In this document: positions 26,326-35,191 of the stretch, piece after piece
Position numbering within the stretch: the first letter of the stretch is position 1
Layout of the letters: each line of letters opens with the position of its first letter
NCBI GenBank assembly: GCA_024682115.1
Contig: JAIKZO010000046.1
Span: 1 to 64,000, forward strand
DNA length: 64,000 nt
DNA from: Lachnospiraceae bacterium
Lineage (GTDB): Bacteria > Bacillota > Clostridia > Lachnospirales > Lachnospiraceae
Direction of reading: 5' to 3'
Notes under the pieces: generated by a model
What the model was told of the DNA's origin: nothing
The model's input: the letters and a program-made list of their open reading frames with translations, nothing else
Database searches by the model: none
Translations under genes and position numbers: made by a program

Positions 26326-26973
26326 ATGACCAAACAGATAGCACTGACATTTGATGACGGTCCGAATACAACGACCACGATAGATGTTCTTGAGAAGTTA
26401 AAAAAATACAACGTTAGCGCAACGTTTTTCCTAATAGGCGATTCGATAAACGAAGAGTCCGAAAAGTCCGTTAAAAAGGCCGTCGAAATGGGGTGTGAGA
26501 TAGAGAACCATTCAAAGACGCATTCCGATATGCAAACGCTGGACGAACAGACGATAAAGGACGAGATAAAGTATACGACCGATGAGATAACAAGGATCAC
26601 GGGAAGAAAGCCGGAGTTTTTCAGGCCACCTTATATCTCCGTTAACGAGACCATGGTACAAAGTATCGACCTTCCCTTTATCTGCGGACACGGAGGAAGA
26701 GACTGGGAAGATGAGGTTTCGGCCGAAGAAAGGGCTTCGCTCATCCTTGATGCGGTCGATGACGGAAGCATCATACTGCTCCATGATATGCCCGGAAACG
26801 ATAAGACCGTGGAAGCGCTTGATATCATAATCCCTGAGCTTAAGGCGCGCGGATTTGAATTCGTTACGGTATCGGCATTGTTTAAGAACAAGGGTAAAAA
26901 GGCCGGCGTTCATAACGGAGTGGTATATTCCGATGTCGACCAGACACTCAGGTTTGACGATCCGCTGCCTTAG
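26326..26973 (+). CDS. NodB-type polysaccharide deacetylase, no signal peptide
   Basis: A 215-residue carbohydrate esterase 4 protein. TFDDGP (motif 1, residues ~9-14), HSKTHSDM (motif 2), RPPY (motif 3) and ILLHDM (motif 5) are all present. CE4 enzymes remove N-acetyl groups from peptidoglycan or glycans. It begins MTKQIALTFDDGP with no signal or anchor, unlike most wall deacetylases, so it may act in the cytosol on a precursor or leave by another route. It follows the D,D-carboxypeptidase gene by 11 nt and ends the operon. Confidence 0.88.
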   Translation: MTKQIALTFDDGPNTTTTIDVLEKLKKYNVSATFFLIGDSINEESEKSVKKAVEMGCEIENHSKTHSDMQTLDEQTIKDEIKYTTDEITRITGRKPEFFRPPYISVNETMVQSIDLPFICGHGGRDWEDEVSAEERASLILDAVDDGSIILLHDMPGNDKTVEALDIIIPELKARGFEFVTVSALFKNKGKKAGVHNGVVYSDVDQTLRFDDPLP

Positions 26974-27015
26974 ATCATGGCGGATATCATAAGACCGTTT
27001 CATGGAAGATGAGAG

Positions 27016-27046
27016 ACGGACACTATATTTAGTGTCCGTTTTTTTT
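27016..27046 (+). terminator. Strong Rho-independent terminator
   Basis: ACGGACACT (27016-27024) and AGTGTCCGT (27031-27039) form a 9-bp stem with a 6-nt loop, followed by eight T residues. It closes the gene run that ends with the deacetylase. Confidence 0.92.
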
Positions 27047-27230
27047 CGATGATACCATATGTGTGGCATTTTTTTATGCAAAAATTTACATTATATGTGA
27101 AATATAACGGTATATTTGTGGAAAATGACAGTTGATTTAAAGCTCCAAACATACGAAAATATGTAAAAGTCGGGTTCGGAAACTGTTTTCTGATCCGGCA
27201 GGTCATGTTTTATGGCAAGGGAGTGATGTT

Positions 27231-27467
27231 ATGGAAAAAATGGAAAGAATAGTTGGACCGTCGAATTCATTTGACAACCGTGAGATCAGGCTGGAGAGGT
27301 CGAGACTGTCTTTTATGGGAAAGGATATATACAGCTTCATCTGGCACTGCAACGGTTCAAGGAGAACATTCCATTCGTTCGGACCTGATTTCGAAGCGGC
27401 GGTAGAAGAGTTCAAGAAAAGCTACCCCGACAGCAGAGGATGTCTGCTTGAGGTGCACTGCGCCTAA
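27231..27467 (+). CDS. Small uncharacterised protein, 78 aa
   Basis: A 78-residue soluble protein: MEKMERIVGP start, a beta-strand/basic segment (REIRLERSRLSF) and a C-terminal helix (FEAAVEEFKKSYPDSRG). AAGGGAGTG lies 6 nt before the ATG, and the upstream ~100 nt are AT-rich with a possible promoter, so it appears to be a separate gene. No family recognised. It ends just before a bidirectional terminator. Confidence 0.55.
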   Translation: MEKMERIVGPSNSFDNREIRLERSRLSFMGKDIYSFIWHCNGSRRTFHSFGPDFEAAVEEFKKSYPDSRGCLLEVHCA

Positions 27468-27469
27468 TT

Positions 27470-27506
27470 AAAAAAGGGCCGTGGGTAAATCCCACGGCTC
27501 TTTTTA
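27470..27506. terminator. Bidirectional Rho-independent terminator
   Basis: An 11-bp stem (27475-27485 with 27491-27501, one G-U pair) with a TAAAT loop, A-run on the left and T-run on the right. It serves the 78-aa gene and, on the other strand, the DUF3048 gene. Confidence 0.92.
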
Positions 27507-27513
27507 TATCGGT

Positions 27514-28662
27514 TTAGTGTATCACAACCTCATCCCATGTGTCGTCGGGCACGATGGCTATGTACGTCTTCCCTGTGTTCAGCACGATCTCTTTTCCGTT
27601 ATCGGTATTCGTATATACCGTGACCGCCGTCTCTCCGTTCTTTATCCACATGATCGGGACCGCCTCACCGTTTGTAAGGAAGTACCCGTGATCTCCCTGA
27701 CCTATTACGTTATAGATAAGATACCCGTTCTCATCGAGCTGTGCAAATGAGCAGCCCTGGATGATGACGTTCTTGAAAGAAGATATCTCGCCGGTAAGCT
27801 CATCTATATGGCCGTCGCCGTATTCGTAATATTCGTACAGACCGGTCTCCTCGTTATACTTAAGGTTCGACTGGTTGTGATAGAAGGGAAGCTCTACCGT
27901 GGTGGCAGGTGATACGCTTCCTTCATCCGAAAGCTTGTAATCATCGTTTGAGAAAGTAAAATGCGGCCCTTGGTAGAACTCGTTATATTCCTTGGAATAA
28001 CCCGCATCCTCGATACGTTTGTTAAGCCCGTCGAAGGTCTTTCCCTTTGAATTCGTATATTCTTCGGGAGTCACATACTCGGTAAACTCAAGTGACTTGC
28101 CGTTCGGTATCCTTGCAAATCCGCCGCTTAGGTTATTGACGTAATCCTTTGCGTAGTATTCGTCGTTATAGAAAGGACCGCCGTCATGGACGAGGATCGC
28201 ATTATACTCGGCAGCGAGCATGAAGTTCGTAGGTCTGGTGCTTCGGATGCTTCCGAGCTGCTCGATGCTGTCGTAATCCTTGATCACGCACATGAGTCTC
28301 GTGATACGGTCGTTTGCGGTACTGTTCATGATCTCGTAAACGATATCCGCGCTGTTTACCCCGAAATGGGGAAGGGCGAGAGACTCGTTATCCACCATTG
28401 TCGCAATGGGGCGTTGGTTCATAAGCTCTTCGGGGATCCACTCGTTGGTGAGTTCGGATCTGTAACATCCCTCTACCACTTCCTCGATTTCTTCGGGAGT
28501 GGGTTCGGGAGTGGGTGAAGGCGGGATGGGCTCAACGTTTATCCCTACGGGTTCGCCTTCGGGCTTTACCATGCTCTGAACACTTTCGGAAGAGCAACCC
28601 ATGAGCAGGATCGTGAGCGCAAGCACGCCTACACAAAATATAGACAGTTTTTTGTTTTTCAT
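27514..28662 (-). CDS. DUF3048 lipoprotein (YerB-like)
   Basis: A 382-residue lipoprotein: signal with lipobox LMGC (Cys ~23), Pro/Thr/Glu linker (PPSPTPEPTPEE), then two domains matching the DUF3048 N- and C-terminal parts. Visible family motifs are QRPIATMVDNES, SADIVYEIM, RITRLMCVI and SIRSTRPTNF, and the second half with YLIYNVIGQGDHGYFL. YerB-type proteins are extracytoplasmic and of unknown function. It has its own promoter region, divergent from the phosphonate-polymer operon; AAGGAG lies 6 nt before the ATG. Confidence 0.88.
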   Translation of the reverse strand: MKNKKLSIFCVGVLALTILLMGCSSESVQSMVKPEGEPVGINVEPIPPSPTPEPTPEEIEEVVEGCYRSELTNEWIPEELMNQRPIATMVDNESLALPHFGVNSADIVYEIMNSTANDRITRLMCVIKDYDSIEQLGSIRSTRPTNFMLAAEYNAILVHDGGPFYNDEYYAKDYVNNLSGGFARIPNGKSLEFTEYVTPEEYTNSKGKTFDGLNKRIEDAGYSKEYNEFYQGPHFTFSNDDYKLSDEGSVSPATTVELPFYHNQSNLKYNEETGLYEYYEYGDGHIDELTGEISSFKNVIIQGCSFAQLDENGYLIYNVIGQGDHGYFLTNGEAVPIMWIKNGETAVTVYTNTDNGKEIVLNTGKTYIAIVPDDTWDEVVIH

Positions 28663-28753
28663 GATATCTCCTTTTATAATCGCATATCCGCATACCGCAA
28701 GGGATACACCCGATTTTGGGGCTGCGGATATAAATATCCCAACAATCTACATA

Positions 28754-28783
28754 TTGTAACACATCTTTCAACTATGGTAAAAT
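28754..28783 (+). promoter_or_regulatory. Putative promoter of the phosphonate-polymer operon
   Basis: TTGTAA (28754-28759), 18-nt spacer, TAAAAT (28778-28783) with an upstream TGG. The start would be near 28790, giving a ~32-nt leader with AGAAGGAG. No operator is obvious. Confidence 0.6.
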
Positions 28784-28821
28784 AGAAAAGCGTGTATATA
28801 TTAAAGAAGGAGTTCTTTTAC

Positions 28822-30531
28822 GTGAAAAAGTATATGAAAAAGGCGCTCTTTGCGCTTCTTCCGGCTTTTCTTGTAAGCTTTATGATATTCATCTTCGGGC
28901 CGGCGGAGATATTTTTTTCAAACAGTACGCAGTTTGAGTTCCTGTTCGGAGAGTTTATCCCCGAACTCATCCTTATCGGAGTCATCGTTTCGATCGTTGT
29001 CGCACTAATAGCAGGTGCGCTTCCGGATAAGGCACACAGTGTAGTTATCGCCGTGATAGGAGCCATAGCACTCGGCGGATATATCCAGGTCATGTTCCTC
29101 AATAAGAACCTTGATCTGCTGGGACTTAATCCCGACGGAGCGGCCATTCCGGTTTCGTCCATAGTGATCGGGATCATCGCGTGGGGGATCATCATCGCTG
29201 TTTTCGTGATCCTGGCTCTGAAAAAAGAAGACGTCATAAAAAAGCTCATCGCATTTCTTGCGATACTTCTTATCGGAATGCAGCTTACCGCGATGATAAG
29301 CCTTATCGCGGGTGCACCCGAGGACGCTTTTAAAAGACAGGAAGGCTCGTGGTTCTTATCTGGTAAGGATCAGTTCGCGATATCTTCTAAAGACAACGTG
29401 ATAATCCTCGTGCTCGACTTTTTCAGTAATCAGTATGTTGAGCCGGTCAATGCCAAATATCCGGGTTCATTTGATTTTTTACATGATTTCACTTATTATT
29501 CCAACGATGAGTGTGTATATTTCGGAACCTACCCTTCTTTGGCGCATATGATCACAGGGTGTGAACTCGACACTTCGCTCACCGTTAACGACTGGACTAA
29601 GAGCATCTGGGAAGATCAGAGGACGACGGAGTTTTTTGATCTCATAGAAAAAAGCGGATACCGTTTCAATTTCTTTACGCCCGAATCCGTATATGTAAGG
29701 GGCGATAACGACATCAGGATACTCGAGGGGATGATAGACAACCTCTCGAACGAAGCGACGAACATCGAAGCCGACCGCGGTGCGATCGTAAAAGTTATGA
29801 CAAAGATGTCATGTTACAGGTTTTTCCCCGATGTCATAAAGAACGTTTTTTACATTCAGAACAGTGAGTTCTCGGGTACGGTACAGAATTCCGATCACGG
29901 AAGGAAGCATACGAATTCCGAAACATACGCGGCGCTTAAGGAAGGCGGACTCTATATCGAGGACATGCCTTCGACGATCAACTTCATGCATCTTTCCGGT
30001 GCGCACGAATACAACAATGATGAGTTCTGTAACCCGAAGGATAATGCATCTTTGGAGGAGACCTGCAAGGGCTGTCTCGTGATGGTCGAAGAGTATCTGA
30101 ACCAGCTTAAGGCGCTCGGCAAGTACGACGATTCTACGATAATCATAACCTCTGACCACGGCGGAGAGTACGATCCGCAGGTCATCTTCTTTTATAAAAA
30201 ACCCGGTGAGACACATGATGTTTCACCCGTAAGTGCAGCTCCGGTATCGCATTGCGAACTGCAGTCAACGATCCTTAAAACGATCGGAGCCGAATATGCA
30301 TCATTCGGCAGCAGTATAGATGAGGTCGGAGAAAACGATGCGCGCGAGAGGATCTGCTACGTTAAGAAGATGGACCGCGATTATCCCGAAGTACCTTTCT
30401 TCGAAGGAGGGAAAGAGGGAAATCTGAACGTTTACTACGTATATCTATATACGGGTACATATGACGATCTGAGTAAAAAGATCGAAGAGGGGCCGGATGT
30501 CATAGCCCCGATGAAAGACAGTTTCTGGTAA
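28822..30531 (+). CDS. LTA-synthase-like sulfatase-fold membrane enzyme
   Basis: About 569 residues. Five N-terminal helices (~1-175) precede an extracellular alkaline-phosphatase/sulfatase fold, the LtaS layout. Visible are NVIILVLDFFSNQY (first metal Asp), FGTYPSLAHMITG (candidate catalytic Thr, ~236), LSGAHEYNN (metal His) and ITSDHGGEY (~444, second metal Asp-His), plus a late SHCELQSTILKTIG. LtaS-like enzymes move phosphoglycerol or phosphoethanolamine from lipids to surface acceptors; the acceptor here is unknown. GTG 28822 is preferred since AGGAG lies 9 nt upstream. It heads the operon with the insertase-transferase fusion and the AEP pathway, so it may handle AEP- or glycerophosphate-containing lipids. 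Confidence 0.82.
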   Translation: MKKYMKKALFALLPAFLVSFMIFIFGPAEIFFSNSTQFEFLFGEFIPELILIGVIVSIVVALIAGALPDKAHSVVIAVIGAIALGGYIQVMFLNKNLDLLGLNPDGAAIPVSSIVIGIIAWGIIIAVFVILALKKEDVIKKLIAFLAILLIGMQLTAMISLIAGAPEDAFKRQEGSWFLSGKDQFAISSKDNVIILVLDFFSNQYVEPVNAKYPGSFDFLHDFTYYSNDECVYFGTYPSLAHMITGCELDTSLTVNDWTKSIWEDQRTTEFFDLIEKSGYRFNFFTPESVYVRGDNDIRILEGMIDNLSNEATNIEADRGAIVKVMTKMSCYRFFPDVIKNVFYIQNSEFSGTVQNSDHGRKHTNSETYAALKEGGLYIEDMPSTINFMHLSGAHEYNNDEFCNPKDNASLEETCKGCLVMVEEYLNQLKALGKYDDSTIIITSDHGGEYDPQVIFFYKKPGETHDVSPVSAAPVSHCELQSTILKTIGAEYASFGSSIDEVGENDARERICYVKKMDRDYPEVPFFEGGKEGNLNVYYVYLYTGTYDDLSKKIEEGPDVIAPMKDSFW

Positions 30532-30558
30532 AAGAATTTTACCGGCAAGGAGGATACA

Positions 30559-30834
30559 ATGAAAAAAGCACTTTTTTGGATCGCTAACTTTATGTTCTTT
30601 GTCATCGCAGGCAGTTACCTTACGATGATACCCGTAAGGGCCTACATAGACCCTTCGGCCGTAACGTATGTGATACAGGCCGTAGCGGGAGTCGTTATCG
30701 CAGTGGGCGCATGTCTTACGATATTCAGACATAAGATCGCGGAGTTCTTTAAAAAGAATAGGGAAGTCGAGAAGAAGGAAGTTCACTTCATCGACGAAGA
30801 AGAAAACAAAGAAAACGACGAAGTAACGGAATAA
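30559..30834 (+). CDS. Small two-helix membrane protein of the polymer operon
   Basis: A 91-residue protein: an N-terminal helix (~3-25), then AYIDPSAVTYVIQAVAG beginning a second helix (~33-55), and a highly charged cytosolic tail of ~35 residues (many Lys and Glu). The YIDPS motif followed by a helix occurs in small Lachnospiraceae membrane proteins next to sulfatase-fold enzymes. Function unknown; likely an accessory subunit. Gaps are 27 nt to the left and 18 nt to the right. Confidence 0.6.
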   Translation: MKKALFWIANFMFFVIAGSYLTMIPVRAYIDPSAVTYVIQAVAGVVIAVGACLTIFRHKIAEFFKKNREVEKKEVHFIDEEENKENDEVTE

Positions 30835-30852
30835 GGACGGTTTGGAAACAAT

Positions 30853-32748
30853 ATGATGGATCTTATCGGCAGACTGTTCGGACAGTTGCTTAACGCATGC
30901 TGCAACCTTACGGGCAATTTCGGATGGGGGATCTGGATCTTTACTTTTTTGACGAGGATCATCCTGCTCCCGGTTGCGATCATGGTACAGTTCAATTCAA
31001 TAAAGATGGTCAAACTCTACCCGGAGATGAACCGTTTCAAGGCAAAGTATTTCGGCGACAGGGACATGATATCCGAGGCCCAGTACGAGCTTTACAAGAG
31101 GGAAAAATACCATCCGGTGCTCGACCTTATCCCCGTTATAATCCAGCTCGTCTTACTCATGGGCGTGGTTGAAGGAATAAGGAAGCTCATGGATCACGGC
31201 ATCGATATGTCGTACTTCGGACTTGACCTTTCGAACGTGCCGATAAAAACGGGCGGTGCGGTACTTATAATTCCGCTGCTTGCAGCACTTTCTGCGCTCC
31301 TGATGTGCATAACGCAGAACATATCGAACGTCCTTCAGTCGGAGCAGAGCTTTGCGAACAAGGCGCTGACGCTTACGATCTCGGTCGGACTTTCGCTTTA
31401 CCTCGGACTTTTTGTCCCTGCGGGGATCGGCCTTTACTGGATCGCGGGAAACCTTTTGTCCATAGTCCAGATGTATGCGCTCAATTTCTTCATAAGCCCC
31501 AAAAAGCATGTCGATTACGAGGCACTCGAGGCAAGCCGCGCAGAGCTTAAAAAGGTCGAAGACGAGGCCGCCAAACAGAAAAAGTCACGTTCCAAAGAAG
31601 ATATCGCCAGGGAAAATGCCGATTACAGGCGCTTCCTTAAGGAAGGACGCAAGCAGATCGTCTTCTATTCCGAAAGGAACGGCTTTTACAAGTATTATAA
31701 GAACATCATAGAGTATATAAACAAAAAGACAGATATAGATATCCACTATATCACGAGCGATCCGAAGGACGAGGTCTTTGACATAAAGAGGGATCATTTC
31801 CATACATACTATGTCGGCGACAATAAGTTCATCGTTCTTATGATGAAGATAGAATCCGACATAATGGTGATGACGACGCCGGATCTTCAGAACTTCCAGC
31901 TGAAACGTTCGTACGTCGATAAGAACATAGAATACGTTTACGTTCCTCATGACGTTAACAGTTCAAACCTTACTTTCAGAAAGAACGCACTCGATCATTT
32001 CGATACGATCTTTACCTCGGGGCCGAGGAATATGGCCGAGATAAAAGAGCGCGAGGAAAAGGCCGGGTTAAAGAAAAAGAATCTCATAGAGTGGGGCTCG
32101 AGCGTTATCGATAACATGAAGAGCGCATATGAAAAGATAATGGAAGAAGAGGATGCTTCCGGTGCGGGTGCGAAAAAGCCCGTCATCCTGGTCGCTCCTT
32201 CATGGCAGAACGATAACATCATGGATTCATGCATCGAAGAGATCCTTGATGTGATCGATACGGAATACTTCGATGTGATCGTTCGTCCGCATCCCCAGTA
32301 TGTGAGGCATTTCGAGTCAAAGATCGATGCGCTCGCTTCAAAGTACGAAGGAAGACCGATCACCTTCCAGAAGGATTTTTCGTCAAACAAGACCGTATAT
32401 ACGGCGGATATGCTGATCACCGACTGGTCGAGCATCGCCTATGAATATGCATTTTCAACACTTAAGCCCGTACTCTTTATAAACACTCCGATGAAGATCG
32501 TGAATCCCGATTACAAAGAGCTTACGACGGTTCCCATTGATATCGAGGCCAGAGATAAGGTCGGCATTTCGCTTGAACTTTCCGATGTGCCGAAAGTCGA
32601 TGAGGCCGCAAAGAGGCTCATGAGCGAGGAACGTTTCACGAAGACCGAGATGGCACGGTTGCGCGACAGTTACATCTACAATGTCGGCAAGTCGGGCGAG
32701 ACGGGCGGAAAATATCTTATAAACAGGATCATAGAAAGGTCGAGATAA
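30853..32748 (+). CDS. Fusion of YidC/Oxa1 membrane insertase core and TagB/TagF-like glycerophosphotransferase
   Basis: A 631-residue two-part protein. Residues ~1-215 are a YidC core: the first core helix FGWGIWIFTFLTRIILLP includes Arg35 at the place of the conserved groove Arg; then KMVKLYPEMNRFKAKYF, a second helix after VLDLIPVIIQ, and the paired late helices ending YWIAGNLLSIVQMYALNFF. Residues ~220-262 are a charged linker. Residues ~265-631 are a CDP-glycerol:polyglycerol phosphotransferase-like domain with APSW, VRPHPQYV (~477-484) and ITDWSSIAYEYAF (~522-534), as in TagB/TagF. The frame is continuous with no stop. YidC normally inserts proteins; TagF adds glycerol phosphate at the membrane. 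The fusion suggests a membrane-embedded polymerase or lipid scaffold. It lies 1 nt before the AEP transaminase gene. Confidence 0.88.
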   Translation: MMDLIGRLFGQLLNACCNLTGNFGWGIWIFTFLTRIILLPVAIMVQFNSIKMVKLYPEMNRFKAKYFGDRDMISEAQYELYKREKYHPVLDLIPVIIQLVLLMGVVEGIRKLMDHGIDMSYFGLDLSNVPIKTGGAVLIIPLLAALSALLMCITQNISNVLQSEQSFANKALTLTISVGLSLYLGLFVPAGIGLYWIAGNLLSIVQMYALNFFISPKKHVDYEALEASRAELKKVEDEAAKQKKSRSKEDIARENADYRRFLKEGRKQIVFYSERNGFYKYYKNIIEYINKKTDIDIHYITSDPKDEVFDIKRDHFHTYYVGDNKFIVLMMKIESDIMVMTTPDLQNFQLKRSYVDKNIEYVYVPHDVNSSNLTFRKNALDHFDTIFTSGPRNMAEIKEREEKAGLKKKNLIEWGSSVIDNMKSAYEKIMEEEDASGAGAKKPVILVAPSWQNDNIMDSCIEEILDVIDTEYFDVIVRPHPQYVRHFESKIDALASKYEGRPITFQKDFSSNKTVYTADMLITDWSSIAYEYAFSTLKPVLFINTPMKIVNPDYKELTTVPIDIEARDKVGISLELSDVPKVDEAAKRLMSEERFTKTEMARLRDSYIYNVGKSGETGGKYLINRIIERSR

Positions 32749-32749
32749 T

Positions 32750-33880
32750 ATGCAGATCAAAAGAAACATACTCTTAAATCCCGGTCCTTCGACCACAACG
32801 GATACGGTGAAGATGGCTCAGGTCGTTCCCGATATCTGTCCGAGGGAAAAAGAATTCGCATCGATGATGAAAGGCATCAGGCAGGATCTTGTAAAGATCG
32901 TGCACGGTAAGGAAGAGGATTATACTTCGGTCCTTTTTTGCGGTTCCGGAACGATAAACATCGATGTATGCCTTAACTCTCTGCTACCTGAGGGCAAAAA
33001 GATCCTCGTGGTCAATAACGGAGCATACAGCCAGAGAGCGGTCGAGATCTGTGAATATTACGGCATGCCCCATATAGACCTTCAGTTCCCCGTGAACGAA
33101 AGGCCGGATCTTGATAAGGTCGAAGCGACACTTAAGGAAAATCCCGACATTGCGCTCGTTCATACGACGCATAACGAGACCGGAACGGGTATCCTTAATC
33201 CGATCAGGGAGATCGGTGCGCTTGCGCATAAATACGGCGCGATATTTACGGTCGATACGACGTCGACCTACGCTATGAGACCCATAAATGTTTATGATGA
33301 CAATATCGATTTCTGTATGGCATCGGCCCAGAAGGGGATCATGGCCATGACGGGCCTTTCGTTCGTTATAGGAAGAGAAGATATCATCAAAAAGTCTAAG
33401 GATTATCCGAAGCGTTCTTATTACTGTAATCTTTATCTTCAGTATGAATTCTTCGAAAAGACCGGGGAGATGCACTTTACGCCGCCGGTTCAGACGATCT
33501 ACGCCGCAGTCCAGGGAATAAAGGAATATTTCGAGGAAGGTGAAGAAGGCAAGTGGGCAAGACATACAAGAGTTTTCAATGCGATCCACGATGGACTCGA
33601 TGAACTCGGATTCAAAGATGTCATTAAGCGTGAAGAGCAGGCCGGACTGGTCGTCAGCGTTATCTATCCCGATGATCAGAACTGGGATTTCATGAAGATA
33701 CATGATTACTGCTATGAAAGAGGGTTTACGATCTATCCCGGTAAGATATCAACGACCAATACCTTCAGACTTTGTGCGCTCGGCGCGATAGACGAAGAAG
33801 ATATAAGAGACTTTTTCAAGGTGTTCAGAGAAGCCCTTGATCATTACGGAGTAAAGGTTCCCGCAACATATAAGGAGTAA
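32750..33880 (+). CDS. phnW: 2-aminoethylphosphonate-pyruvate aminotransferase
   Basis: A 376-residue class V PLP aminotransferase. The N-terminal NILLNPGPSTTTDTVKMAQ motif is typical of PhnW, HNETGTG is the substrate-loop motif, and the PLP lysine lies in SAQKGIMAM near residue 195. In degradation PhnW converts AEP to phosphonoacetaldehyde; in a biosynthetic cluster with PEP mutase and decarboxylase, it runs the other way and makes AEP from phosphonoacetaldehyde and an amino donor. The start ATG comes 1 nt after the fusion gene stop, and the PEP mutase gene is 3 nt downstream. Confidence 0.92.
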   Translation: MQIKRNILLNPGPSTTTDTVKMAQVVPDICPREKEFASMMKGIRQDLVKIVHGKEEDYTSVLFCGSGTINIDVCLNSLLPEGKKILVVNNGAYSQRAVEICEYYGMPHIDLQFPVNERPDLDKVEATLKENPDIALVHTTHNETGTGILNPIREIGALAHKYGAIFTVDTTSTYAMRPINVYDDNIDFCMASAQKGIMAMTGLSFVIGREDIIKKSKDYPKRSYYCNLYLQYEFFEKTGEMHFTPPVQTIYAAVQGIKEYFEEGEEGKWARHTRVFNAIHDGLDELGFKDVIKREEQAGLVVSVIYPDDQNWDFMKIHDYCYERGFTIYPGKISTTNTFRLCALGAIDEEDIRDFFKVFREALDHYGVKVPATYKE

Positions 33881-33883
33881 AAA

Positions 33884-35179
33884 ATGGCTACTGTTTATAC
33901 CTGTTTTACGACCGACGTCATTCACGAAGGCCATCTTAACATTATCCATGAGGCAAAAAAGCTCGGCGATGTCGTTGTCGGTGTTCTTTCCGACGAGTCG
34001 ATGATAAGGTTCAACCGTTTTCCTTCTGTCGACTTCGAGACGAGGATAAAGATAGTTAAGGACATCCCCGAGGTTTCGAAGGTCGTCATCCAGGATGATA
34101 TCCATTATGACAAGGTTATAGAAGAACTTCATCCCGACTATGTCATCCACGGCGATAACTGGCTTGAGGGACCGATGAGAGCGATAAGGGATCGTGCCGA
34201 GAAACTGCTTTCCGCTTACGGCGGAAAGATAGTCGATGTTCCCTATACACGTAACGAGAACGTTATGATCACGGACTCAAGGATAAGGGAGCGCCTTGCG
34301 ATGCCCGAGTACCGCAGGAAAAGGCTGCGCCAGCTGATAGATCTCTGCCCTGTGGTAAAGACGATAGAGGTACACAGCGGACTTACAGGGCTTATAGCCG
34401 AAAAGACGATCGTTGAAAACGATGGCGAACTCGACCAGTTCGATGCGATGTGGATAAGCTCTCTTTGCGATTCGACCGCAAAAGGAAAACCCGATATCGA
34501 GCTTGTCGACATGACGAGCCGTTTCAGGACCATAGACGATGTTATGGAAGTTACGACGAAGCCGATAATCTTTGACGGCGATACGGGCGGACTTACGGAG
34601 CACTTTGTATACACGGTGCGCACTCTCGAGAGAATGGGCGTATCCGCGGTCATCATAGAGGATAAGACAGGTCTTAAGAAGAATTCGCTTTTCGGAACGG
34701 AGGTCGTTCAGACACAGGATACGATCGAGAACTTCTGCGAAAAGATCCGTTCGGGCAAAAAGGTCCAGCTTACCGATGATTTCATGATAATCGCGAGGAT
34801 CGAATCGCTCATTTTGGAACAGGGAATGGATGATGCCCTTACCCGTGCGAGAGCCTATGTTGAGGCAGGGGCTGACGGTATCATGATACATTCGCGTAAA
34901 AAGGATCCTGCGGAGATTCTGGAGTTCTGCGATAAGTTCAGGGCCGAAGATAAGGATACGCCGATTGTGGTAGTTCCCACTTCGTTCAATTCGATAACCG
35001 AATCGGAGCTTGCATCGCATGGTGTAAACATCGTTATCTATGCAAACCAGCTTACAAGGAGTGCTTTCCCGGCGATGGAGCAGACCGCAAAGGATATCCT
35101 CAAGCATCACAGAGCACTTGAAGTTGATGAAAGACTGATGCCGATAAAGCAGATAATCTCTTTGATAGACGAGTTATAA
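33884..35179 (+). CDS. Phosphoenolpyruvate phosphomutase with N-terminal cytidylyltransferase domain
   Basis: A 431-residue bifunctional-looking protein. Residues ~1-135 are a TagD/Fom1-type nucleotidyltransferase with HEGH (~18-21) and a late MITDSRIRERL segment. Residues ~145-431 are PEP mutase: HSGLTGLIAEK, DGDTGG and the signature EDKTGLKKNS near 259-268, which separates mutases from isocitrate-lyase relatives. PEP mutase rearranges PEP to phosphonopyruvate, the first step of nearly all phosphonate pathways. In the fosfomycin enzyme Fom1 the same N-terminal domain cytidylylates hydroxyethylphosphonate; here it may activate an AEP-derived or glycerol substrate. It follows phnW by 3 nt. Confidence 0.93.
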   Translation: MATVYTCFTTDVIHEGHLNIIHEAKKLGDVVVGVLSDESMIRFNRFPSVDFETRIKIVKDIPEVSKVVIQDDIHYDKVIEELHPDYVIHGDNWLEGPMRAIRDRAEKLLSAYGGKIVDVPYTRNENVMITDSRIRERLAMPEYRRKRLRQLIDLCPVVKTIEVHSGLTGLIAEKTIVENDGELDQFDAMWISSLCDSTAKGKPDIELVDMTSRFRTIDDVMEVTTKPIIFDGDTGGLTEHFVYTVRTLERMGVSAVIIEDKTGLKKNSLFGTEVVQTQDTIENFCEKIRSGKKVQLTDDFMIIARIESLILEQGMDDALTRARAYVEAGADGIMIHSRKKDPAEILEFCDKFRAEDKDTPIVVVPTSFNSITESELASHGVNIVIYANQLTRSAFPAMEQTAKDILKHHRALEVDERLMPIKQIISLIDEL

Positions 35180-35191
35180 AGTAAGGATCAT

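Noticed and set aside
30853-32748. The fusion as an assembly or frameshift artefact.
   Set aside because: Both parts lie in one continuous frame with even codon usage, a charged linker between them and tight operon spacing on both sides; it cannot be fully excluded without read data.
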